NCBI GenBank assembly: GCA_008638375.1
Contig: CM018052.1
Span: 5,988,506-6,052,505 of the forward strand
Length of the DNA: 64,000 nt
Direction of reading: 5' to 3'
From: Nyssa sinensis
Lineage: Eukaryota; Streptophyta; Magnoliopsida; Cornales; Nyssaceae
Numbering within the stretch: position 1 is the stretch's first letter; each line of letters opens with the position of its first letter. The position numbers were made by a program, and so were the translations under genes. Below, piece by piece: positions 46,513-56,182 of the stretch. The notes beneath the pieces were generated by a model. It made no database searches and had not been told where the DNA came from. It was given only the letters and a program-made list of their open reading frames with translations.

Positions 46513-47440
46513 TGATGTGAACCTCGCCAAGAATTAACGAGACCCGACAACGAAAAAGAGAATCCAAGATCATTCTACAATCAAATCCGAATGGAAGACC
46601 TCGACCCGTTGTTTACAACAAACAAGAACCTCGATATATACGACCTCAACCCATTGTTTAGTGCGAAATAAGAACCTCGGTATAAGGAAGACGCCACAAA
46701 CAGTAGTAGAAATCCGTTTGATAAGTTGTCACAGACCTCGACCCGTTATTTACGACAAACAAGAACCTCGGTATATATGACCTCAACCCGTTGTTTAATG
46801 CGAAACAAGAACCTCGGTATAAGGAAGACGCCACAAACGGTGGTGGAAATCCTTTTGATAAGTTGTTGGTGAACGCCACGGGAAATCCCGATAAGTTCAG
46901 ATAGTTCTCAAAGAACCGAAGAGAAAATATTCTCTCAATTTACTAAAAAATTCATCATATGCCAAAATGCGGCTACAAGTTCTTTTTAAAACACTCTATG
47001 AAACCCTACGGCCGAATAAGGCTTATATTAAATAAAAGATATGGGCTAAACATTTTCAGGCCGAAAACATCCTAAACTACTGACCACAAGTAATAAAAGA
47101 AATCCACTAATTAAGTTAGAATCTTGGGCAGCCAAAAACGTCATTAGTGCAGGTACAACAACTTCAAACCCAATTTCGACCTTGATCCAGCCCGAATCTC
47201 AAAAAATGCAAAACATGAAAGTTGTAGACCTATTCATTGGCTTTCCATATCATCTTGAATCATCTCAATCGAAGCTCAGATGAGAGAGCTATGCCCAGAT
47301 TACGAAGCAACATTGAAACTGTACGAAAATAACCCAATTAACGTTTATGTGCACTTAACTTCTTAGCTCTCGACCTTGTGTTTGGCCCATCTAGAACTTG
47401 TAAAGGATCTTTAAGACTCGGCCCACCATGGTGCCCATCA
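46513..47440 (+). mobile_element. Solo LTR, left copy of an inverted pair
   Basis: 928 bp, TGATGTGAACC...GTGCCCATCA. It is nearly the reverse complement of 48165-49091. It contains an internal duplication with repeated GACCTCGACCCGTTGTTTA and AACAAGAACCTCGGTATA words. The left flank is TCTCT; the right flank begins TTGGG. These do not match each other but match the flanks of the partner copy. Confidence 0.87.
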
Positions 47441-48098
47441 TTGGGGAAAGTATTTAGTAAAGAAAATCTGAGTCATCTCATTCCACGATCCAATCGACCG
47501 TGGTCTCAGTGAGTATAGCCAACTCTTAGCTCTATCTTTCAAAGAGAAAGGAAAAAACTTAAAGTCTCACAATGTCTTGTGTTGCATTTTAACTATGGAA
47601 AGTCACAACTACCTCTTCAAGCTCCCTAATGTGCACATATGGATTTTCATCTTCCAAACCATGAAATGTAGGGAGTAACTGTATCACCCCCGTTTTAACA
47701 TCAATTTGACGAGTATTGGGTGACAACATGATGCATGATGGTGTGGCTGTGCGTGTAGAGTGGAGGTAATCCTGAAGTGTCCTAGTGGGTTGATCCTCAT
47801 GTTCACTCATATTTTTAGAATTTGAAGAATTATTAAACAAAAAATTAGAAAAACAAGAAACATTATACTCTAAATCTGACTCTAGCACAGGCCTACAAGC
47901 AAATCGACCTAAAGCATCCCTATACCTATTATACATGCAAGATGATAATAAATAAAAATAAATAAATAAACAAGTAAAATAAAATAATAATGCAGCAAAT
48001 AAAAAGAAGGGAACAAAAGTACCGCTTTTAAAAACTGCTGAAAAGAAAAAACTATCTACTGATTCTTCTACCGTCTCCCCGGCAACGGCGCCAAAATT
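47441..48098 (-). pseudogene. Athila-like gag N-terminus, inverted
   Basis: On the minus strand, directly after the primer-binding site, the sequence runs to MYNRYRDALGRFACRPVLES (start 47936), through LQDYLHSTRTATPSCIM and VIQLLPTFHGLEDENPYVHI to a shifted FPFSLKDRAKSWLYSLRPRS, and ends at TKYFP (47441). The gag continuation (HKTNALNRQIST) is on the plus strand from 49092. This N-terminal part was therefore flipped after the element inserted. Confidence 0.85.
48076..48093 (-). other. tRNA-Asp-type primer-binding site, inverted
   Basis: The minus strand reads TGGCGCCGTTGCCGGGGA, complementary to the 3' end of plant tRNA-Asp as used by Athila elements. It lies five bases from the LTR end at 48099. 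Its minus orientation inside a plus-strand element is part of the evidence for the inversion. Confidence 0.85.
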
Positions 48099-48164
48099 TG
48101 ATTACGCCCAAAGAATAACGCGGTAGTTGTAGCGTAGCTTTGGGGTGTCGATTCCATCGGGAGA
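48099..48164 (-). mobile_element. Last 66 bp of the Athila-like 5' LTR, inverted
   Basis: The minus strand reads TCTCCCGATGGAATCGACAC through GGGCGTAATCA, matching the end of the 3' LTR (to 54698). It is adjacent to the primer-binding site, as in an intact element, but reversed relative to the rest of the 5' LTR. Confidence 0.88.
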
Positions 48165-49091
48165 TGATGGGCACCATGGTGGACCGAGTCTTAAAGATCC
48201 TTTACAAGTTCCAGATGGGCCAAACAAAGGTCGAGAGCTAAGAAGTTAAGTGCACAAAAACGTTAATTGGGTTATTTTCGTATAGTTTCAATGTTGCTTC
48301 GTAATCTGGGCATAACTCGCTCATCCGAGCTTCGATTACGATGATTCAAGATTCTATGGAAAGCCAATGAATAGTTCTACAACTTTCATGTTTTGTATTT
48401 TCCGAGATTCGGGCTGCATCAAGGTCGAAATTGGGTTCGAAGTTTCTGTACCTACACTGATGACGTTTTTGGTTGCGCGAGATTCTAACTTAATTAGTGG
48501 ATTTCTTTTATTACTTTTGGTCGGTAGTTTAGGATGTTTTGGGCCTGAAAATGTTTAGCCCATATCTTTTATTTAATATAAGCCTTATTCGGCCCTAGGG
48601 TTCCACAGAGTGTTTTAAAAAGAACTTGTAGCCGCATTTTGGCATATGATGAATTTTTGAGTAAATTGAGAGAATATTTTCTCTTCGGTTCTTTGAGAAC
48701 TATTTGAACATATCGGGATTTCCCGTGGCGTTCACCAACGACTTATCAAATGGATTTCAACCACCGTTTGTGGCGTCTTCCTTATACCGAGGTTCTTGTT
48801 TCGCATTAAACAACGGGTTGAGGTCATATATACTGAGGTTCTTGTTTGTCGTAAATAACGGGTCGAGGTCTATGACGACTTATCAAACGGATTTCTACTA
48901 CTATTTGTGGCATCTTCCTTATACTGAGGTTCTTATTTCATACTAGACAACGGGTTGAGGTCGTATATGCCGAGGTTCTTGTTTGTCATAAACAACGGGT
49001 CGAGGTCTTCCATTCGGATCTGATTGTAGAACGATCTTGGATTCTCTTTTTCGTTGTCGGGTCTCGTTAATTCTTGGCGAGGTTCACATCA
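48165..49091 (-). mobile_element. Solo LTR, right copy of an inverted pair
   Basis: 927 bp, the reverse complement of the left copy with few differences (TGATGGGCACC...GTTCACATCA on plus). Left flank reads GGGAGA (TCTCCC on minus), right flank CCCAA. CCCAA pairs with the TTGGG next to the left copy, and TCTCC pairs with TCTCT on the far side of the left copy. Confidence 0.87.
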
Positions 49092-51559
49092 CCCAACATA
49101 AAACCAATGCTTTAAACAGACAGATTTCCACCTTTACTCAAAAGGATAGTGAAAGTTTGTATCAGTCTTGGGAGAGATTTAAGGAGTTATTGAGTATGTG
49201 CCCTCACCATGGGTATGAGAGTTGGCGTCTAGTGAGTTATTTCTATGAGGGACTTACACCTAGAGAGCGCCAATTTGTAGAAATAATGTGTAATAGTGAG
49301 TTTTTGTAGAAAGATCCTGATGAGGCCATGGAGTACCTTAATGAGCTTGTTGAAAAAGCTCACACTTGGACAGGCAATAGTGCTACTGAGAGCATAAATA
49401 GGTCACGACCTACAAGGAACCAAAATAGTGGGGGAATTTACCATCTGAGGGAGGAGGATAACTTGAAAGCTAAGGTTGAGATACTCACTAGGGAGTTAGA
49501 GGTGTTAAAGGCTAGAGACTTAAAGCCAACACACTTGGCTAATCATGCAGAGTCTTTTAGACCATGTTCAGTGTGTGGTGGGGTAGATCACCTCGCCCAA
49601 GAGTGTCCCACATTAGCTAAGATGAGAGGGATGTATGAGGAACAAGGTAATACCTTAGGTATGTACAAGAAGCCTTCCACACCCTTCTTTGAGACCTACA
49701 ATCCAGGGTGGCGCAATCACCCCAATTTTAGTTGGAAGTCTAAAAACCAGCCACCTGCACCACCACCTGCACAGCCTCCTAGATCATACCCTGTACCATA
49801 TCATGCACCATATCATGCATCCTCATCTTTTAGGAATTCTTTAGAAGACACTTTGCATGCTTTTATTGAAGCACAGGGTAAGACTAACCAAAAGTTTGTA
49901 TCTTTGATTACGCAAGTTATGGAAGAAAGCAAGGAGATAAAGAGCCAAGTGTCCAAATTGATGAGCTCTTTGGGTGTGAATGAGTGAGGTAGATTCCCTT
50001 CCCAAGCTCAGTCCACACCCCATGGTCAACACATGACGCAAGAGAATTTGAAGGATGCAAACGCCATTGTGACTCGAAATGGTAAGTCCTTACACATCCC
50101 GACAATGGACAAATCGGAGTATATGGAAAAGGATCAAGATAGTAGCAATGCTGAGCCGCCCAAGGACCCAGAGGTGACTAAGAGCCCTATTAAGGTACCA
50201 TTCCCACAAGCTTTAAAATCAACCAAGTTCACTTTGGATCCTAACAATGAAATCCTAGAGAATCTCAAGCAGGTAAAAATCAATCTTCCTTTTTTGCATA
50301 TGATTAAACAAGTTCCTACTTATGCAAAAGTTCTTAAAGATTTGTGTACAGTTAAGAAGAAGCACCATGTGAAGAAGACAGCATTCCTGACAGAGCAAGT
50401 TAGTGCTCTAATTGAGCAGAGGATTCCTCCCAAGTACAAGGATCCTGGTTGTCCAACCATTGCATGCAGCATTGGAAATCATGAGTTTGGACAAGTTTTG
50501 CTTGATTTAGGAGCTAGTGTGAATTTAATGCCTTATTCTATTTACTTGCAGTTGGGGTTGGGAGAGATCAAACCAACTTCTGTGGTATTGCAATTGGCTG
50601 ACTGTTCAATCAAAGCGCCACGAGGTGTGGTAGAGGATGTTCTGATTCAAATTGATAAATTTTGTCATCCTGTTGATTTCATAATCCTTGACACTAGCTC
50701 TGTTGTTGACTCTAATTCAAAAATTCCTTTGATTTTAGGTAGGCCTTTCCTTGTCATTACTAATGCTCTTATTAATTGTAGGAATGGGCTCATGAAGCTG
50801 TCTTTTGGGAACATGACTCTTGAGGTGAATATCTTACATGTTGCAAAACAACCAGAAGAGGAGGACGAGAGCTGCCAGACGTACATGATTGATTCACTCA
50901 TGGATACGGGAGTTCCTGCAACTCATGATTCTGATCCCCCTGAGCATTTTCTTGTTAACTCTGAGTTTGATTATATTTCTGATCCATCTGATGTGGTTGA
51001 TGTTTGTGCTATTTTTGACAGAACTCAGGATTATAGAGCACGGGGATGGCAACCGAAGTTTGAGGAGTTGCCAAAAACAAGTGAAGTGCAGATTCCTTCA
51101 AGTGTGGAAGCACCCAAAGTTGAATTGAAGCCTTTGCCTACTTTCCTTGGTCCAGGTGATACTCTTCCTCTTATTATCTCATTTGAATTGTCTGAGTTTC
51201 AAGGTGAGAGATCAATTCAGACCCTAAGTAAGCATAGGTCAACCATAGGTTGGAGCATTGCTGATCGAGTGAAAATGAAAGCGTTTCATGATAAAAATAT
51301 TTTGAGAAAAACTTTTAAGCCTAATGATCGAGTGTTCTTATATGACTCTAGACTCCATAAGCACCCAGAGAAACTCAGGTCTAGGTGGACAAGCCCCTTT
51401 ATAGTGAAGAATGTTTTTGAAAATGGGATAGTCGAAATAGAGGATTCTAAGGATGGTCGAGTTTTTAAAGTGAATGGTCAGCGCCTTAAAATTTTAATTG
51501 ATAGCCAAGTATTGGAAGTAGAAGACATTCCACTTATGGACCCGGTCTATCCACCTTGA
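49092..51559 (+). pseudogene. Athila-like gag-protease fused to the integrase C-terminus (RT deleted)
   Basis: One frame with only two stops (TAG 49307-49309, TGA 49985-49987). Gag: QISTFTQKDSESLYQSWERF, then a zinc knuckle CSVCGGVDHLAQEC (49570) and YNPGWRNHPNFSW. Protease (50450-50800): LLDLGASVNLMPYSIYLQLG, with D-L-G-A at the active site as in Athila relatives, then IPLILGRPFLVITNALI. The pre-RT segment LSKHRSTIGWSIAD (51225) runs straight into KAFHDKNILRKTF, the C-terminal part of integrase (YDSRLHKHPEKLRSRW, FKVNGQRLK). RT, RNase H and the integrase core are deleted in frame. The last 508 codons (50033-51559) are fully open. Confidence 0.88.
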
Positions 51560-53198
51560 TCGCATCATGTAGGTATGTTTTTATTTTGTTTGTTTTGTTT
51601 TGTTTTTTGTTTTCTTTTATTATTTTTTTCTTCTTTTTGTTTGCTACTATTTTTTTGTTTTTGTTTTCAGGTTAATTTCATTTTGTCAGTTCAGGTTGCC
51701 ATCTTCGTGCTTAGCAAGCTGCCCACCTCACACATCAGGTGTATTCTCCCCTTTTTCAGTACCTTCCATTCAGTTTTGATTGTTAAACATTAAGGACATT
51801 GTTTCATTTAAGTTGGGGGGTGGTGGTGCAAATTCAACATTTAAAATGCTGTGACATATTTTCATATGTCAAAATTTTTTAAAAATTTGCATCACACGTG
51901 CATTTTTTTTTTTTTCACATGAGTACTCATTCTCATTCATAGCCATTTTCGTGAATTCACTAAATCCGCCATAATCATTTTGCTGAGGCATTCACAGAAC
52001 TTTTAATGCACTTATCCAAACTTTGTGGTAAGATGGTGGTTTGACACATGTAGCTAGATAACTCTTTTGCTTAAGTATTCATGTGAGTTTTGGAGAGAAT
52101 TGAGAGCCTACAAATGCAGGAAATTGTGATAAGCGTTCATTGATCTGTTGAATTGGGCACTTCTTTTGAGAATGTCATTACATGGTCCGTGGTATGATGG
52201 TGGATATACTTGAGATATGACGAAGGTCAACTTAGGATTAACATTTGAGCCTTTCAAGCTAGCCCTTCTTATCATAGATCCTTAGTAGCCAACTTTGAGC
52301 CAACAAACACATATAGTTCTTTTCATGTGCCCACATCATCCATACCGCTCTACATTGGAGCATAACCTATACCTTGATTTTCCTACCCTTTTTGCTTCCA
52401 AGTGTATACTAGGTGTGGAATTTGCATTTCTTTTCTTGTGTTGAATTGGGGGAAAAAAAAAAAAAGAAGAAAAAGAAAAATGGAAGAGTGCAACTACAAA
52501 GGGTTCAATTGAGTGAGCATCAAAGTCATTCTCAAAAAAAAAAAAAAAAAAAAAGAGAAAAAAGAAGAAGGAGAAGTTTTGTTATTCAGTGATTTGAAAA
52601 GTTGAAGGGTACATCAAGTGAGAAGTTTGGTTTGCTATGATTCTTAATGAAATTCTCTTTGTATGTATTTGGAAGTTTTTGAATCCTTTTTATCCTTTTC
52701 TTCATATCGCCCCTAACCCGAGCCACACTACAACTTTTTTTATGTTGATCATTCTAATCCTAAGTAAGCCTGTGAAAAGAGTGGTGGAAGTCTCATTTGT
52801 TAGTGCGCCTATCATAAGATCAATGTTCGCTTATTGCTTGTACATAACTGCCTAATTCTTCATTGAGCGTGTACACCCCTTGTCAATTCCATAGAGAGAA
52901 CCCCTGCATGAAACACTTTTATACCCGTGAGATATGGAGTTGAACCTTTTGCTTGAGATGTTCTTAATGTTGCATGTGTCATGGTTTGTGGTTAGATTGA
53001 TATGATTTGGAACACACACACACTCTGTGAATTGCTATAAGTGGATTAATTGTTATAGGGTTATTGAATTCCTGAAATTGCTTTGATATGCGAACCTGAA
53101 AAGTGTGATTCGATGCCTTCTATATGTTCATCTTTGGTCTCTTTTGCCATTTTTGCATGGAAATTGCTAGGGACTAGCAATGAGTAAGTTGGGGAGTG
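51560..53198 (+). other. Non-coding 3' region of the Athila-like element
   Basis: There is no supported gene. It contains T-rich and A-rich runs (51590-51670, 52450-52470, 52535-52560) and repeated GTTGGGG(G)GTG-like purine words at 51820 and 53190. AGTTGGGGAGTG (53187-53198) directly precedes the 3' LTR and is the likely polypurine tract. Some Athila elements carry an env-like ORF here; none is recognisable. Confidence 0.65.
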
Positions 53199-54698
53199 TG
53201 ATGAGTGCGCAAAAGTGAACTCTAAAAACCCTATTATTGAATTAAAATGCTAAAATGTGACCCTTTTATGAAAGCATAATATTTAATATTTTTAATTCCT
53301 TTATATTTAGTTTTATGAAATATTTTTTGTTTAAGTGAGGTAATTAATGTATTTATTAAATTAGGGAAGCATTGAAGGTAAAAGAAGAGCTATGGAGTAT
53401 ATTGTGCAATTTTCAGCTTTTAAGCAGATTCGATCCATGGAGCTTGAACTGAGATTTGGATGGCGTTAGAATTTTAGAATGAGAAAGTGATATTCATGAA
53501 GTTTTTAGAGGACATCTTCGGCTTTTTAGAAAGGTCTGGTTTGCAAAAATCGGCGTTCGTTGGGGCCTCCAAACGTTATTTCAAAATAATCTACTAATCC
53601 AGGGATACAACTTCCGTGAAGAGCCCAAGTCAAGATTCAATCATTATCTAATAGGAAAGGGGCCTAACGCATGGTGCAGGGAAAAACAAGAAAAGCTAAA
53701 TGGGGTCCATGCGCAGGGCTTGTGTGGTGCGGTGCTATTGGGCCCGGGCTGGCGCGACTGACTAAACAAGGGGCGTGCGACTGTATTGCAAGAAGGGCCT
53801 GACGCGTTGGAGAGGCAGAAAGCAATAAAAGGAGAAAAAAGAAAACCTAAAGGGAGGACAAGTCCGTGCGGCAAGTTAGAACAAGGAGCTGCAGGTCTTG
53901 GCGCAGAGACGGCTGGACAAAAAAAAAAAAAAAAAGCAAGATGCTTCGTGTTTATTTCTCCGTGAGATTTACGTTGTCCGTCATTCGTATAGGTAACTAA
54001 ATTTTCAAATGGGGTTAGGGATGAACTTGCACCATAGATGGTTATTTTAATTTATTTTTGATTCCTGTGCGTGGTTTTTATTTATTAAATTCTTTGGTTG
54101 TCATTCTCAATTTATTGTTGGATTTTCTTTTCCGAATAATTAAAGGGTTCAGTTTGTTTATAGATTCAGTCATGCTTTTTCTATTTAATGGATTAATGCT
54201 TTGATTATTTTTGGAACAATTAATTATTTATATTGATTCAATTCTTTGCTGCAATATTGCCCGTTGGGTATATTGTCGTCGTTGGGTTTTCTCAATGTGA
54301 ATAATAATTTGAGTGATTTAAAAGTGATGAATGATTTTTCAAAGGGTTACTTTCAGTTTAATTGTGGTTCATAATTTTATATCTTTCGATTGAGATTTTT
54401 GGAATTTAAATTCTCAATTGAGTTATTAGTGAATTAAAAATAATTAAGATACCAGATATATGCAAGGGATTCCCGAAGCTCTATTGTTCATTAAAATTGA
54501 GTACTTTGTCCGTTAATCAGTTTGTTTAATTTTTATTTACATTCAAAATCACTTTTTATATTTTTATTTTCTCGTTAATTGTTTAATATTTCTTTAGTTT
54601 AAGAAATTCTTTCTATTATTCTTTTAATTTTGTCTCCCTATGGAATCGACACCCCAAAGCTACGTTACAACTACCGCGTTATTCTTTGGGCGTAATCA
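53199..54698 (+). mobile_element. 3' LTR of the Athila-like element
   Basis: 1500 bp, TGATGAGTGCGC...GCGTAATCA, uninterrupted. After it GTTGC completes the 5-bp target duplication and the Tat integrase resumes. Relative to the 5' LTR it has deletions near 53585 and 53800 and about one difference per 20-30 bases by eye, implying an old insertion. Confidence 0.88.
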
Positions 54699-55524
54699 GT
54701 TGCCATTGGTTATTTCTCCAAATGCGCTGAGGCTGAGCCCCTAACACACATCACAGAAGCAGAAGTCAAGAGTTTCACCTAGAGAAACATAGTCTGCAGG
54801 TTCGGCATACCGCGCATTATCATTTCAGACAATGGTACATAGTTTGCCAGGAAAGTTTTCAAAAAATCCTGCCTCAGGATTTTACTTCGCCAGGGCACCC
54901 CCAAGCCAACGGTCAACCAAAAGTCACCAACTGAACAATCCTTGATGCTCTCAAGAAAAGGTTGGAAGAGGCCAAGGGAAGATGGGTCGAAGAGCTCCCT
55001 GGTGTATTATGGGCTTACAGAACCACAAGAATAATACCGACCTCTGAGACTCCATTCTCACTTGCCTATGGCTCAGAAGTAGTAATTCCTGTTGAAATCG
55101 GTATGCCTACCTTGAGGACGGAAGCTTTTGATCAGGGGGCCAATGATCAACAGCTTGCAGAGAACTTGGACCTACTAGAAGAAAAGTGTGATCAAGCCAA
55201 AATCAGGATGGAGGCATACCAACACAGGATGGAAATAGTTTCAAACAAGGGATGAAGCCCCTCAGTTTCCAGGTCAGAGATTTTATCCTAGAAGGAGTGT
55301 TCCCAAACACTAAAGATCCAACCATGGGAAAGTTGTCACTCAATTGGGAAAGCCCATATAGAGTAACAAAAATTGTCAGACCTACCACATACTGGTTAGA
55401 GGACATAGCTGGGAAACCTATACCCCAGGCCATGGAATGTAGAACACTTGCAAAAATATTATCAATAAAGATTTTCTTTCTTCATCTCCACGAAGTGTTC
55501 TTATCTCAATATACAGACCCCTAA
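54699..55524 (+). pseudogene. Tat integrase, catalytic core and C-terminus
   Basis: This resumes after the Athila-like element: GYFSKCAEAEPLTHITEAEV, then CRFGIPRIIISDNGT with the second catalytic Asp, and a degraded PGHPQANGQ segment near 54895. The frame 54962-55255 gives EEAKGRWVEELPGVLWAYRT and TPFSLAYGSEVVIPVEIGMP. The C-terminus (55252-55524) reads FQVRDFILEGVFPNTKDPTM and LSLNWESPYRVTKIV. A stop near 54780 and frameshifts near 54865 and 55250 break it. Confidence 0.85.
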
Positions 55525-56182
55525 AGACCTTGTAGCATGTGCAAGAGTTCTAAGTTTGCTCCATCTCAATATACAGACCCCTAAAAACCTTGTTGCCTGT
55601 GTAAGAGTTATAGGTCTGGACCATCTCAATGTTCAGGCCCCTAAAAACCTTGCAGCCTGTGCAAGAGTTATAGGTCTTGACCATCTCAATGTACAGACCC
55701 CTAAAAACCTTACAGCTTGTGCAAGAGTTATAGGTCTGGTCCATTTCAATTTACAGACCCCTAAAAACCTTGTAGCCTGTGCAAGAGTTATAGGTCTGGA
55801 CCATTTCGATGCACAGACCCCTAAAAACCTTGCAGCTTGTGCAAGAGTTATAGGTCTGGTCCATTTCAATGCATAGACCCCTAAAAACCTTGCAGCTTGC
55901 GCAAGAGTTATAGATATGGTCCATTTCAATGCACAGACCCCTAAAAACCTTGCAGCCTGTGCAAGAGTTATAGGTCTGGTCCATTTCAATGCATAGACCC
56001 CTAAAAACCTTACAACTTGTGCAATAGTTATAGGTCAGGTCCATTTCAATGTACAGACCCCTAAAAACCTTGCAACCTCTGCAAGAGTTATAGATCTGGT
56101 CCATTTTAATGTACAGACCCTTAAAAACCTTGCAGCCTATGCAAGAATTAAAGGTTCGGTCCATCTCCATGCACAAATGTCT
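55501..56182 (+). repeat. 60-bp minisatellite in the Tat 3' region, 11 units and a partial
   Basis: The unit CCATTTCAATGCACAGACCC plus CTAAAAACCTTGCAGCCTGT plus GCAAGAGTTATAGGTCTGGT repeats exactly every 60 bases, with about 85-95% similarity between units. The first and last units are the most diverged. Since 60 is a multiple of three, open frames run on both strands (20-residue repeats), but these are by-products. Tandem arrays after pol are a known feature of Tat-lineage elements. Confidence 0.93.

Larger units (their letters stand above)
44193..54698 (+). mobile_element. Athila-like Ty3/gypsy element inside the Tat integrase
   Basis: The 10506-bp insert has LTRs beginning TGATGAGTGCGCAAAAGTG and ending GGGCGTAATCA, and a 5-bp target duplication GTTGT/GTTGC. 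The gag and protease sequences and the tRNA-Asp-type primer site are Athila-like. The element lacks RT, RNase H and the integrase core. Its front end carries a LINE fragment and two solo LTRs in opposite orientation, with the DNA between them inverted. Confidence 0.87.

Noticed and set aside
46012..46530. 172-codon minus-strand frame as a complete gene
   Set aside because: Its first codons are LTR and solo-LTR sequence read through by chance; the rest is the C-terminal fragment of LINE ORF2.
48076..48093. tRNA-like sequence
   Set aside because: Only 18 nt matching a tRNA 3' end, next to an LTR; it is a primer-binding site, not a tRNA gene.
55501..56182. Regular repeats as a CRISPR array
   Set aside because: Units are contiguous tandem copies without unique spacers, in a eukaryotic retroelement.
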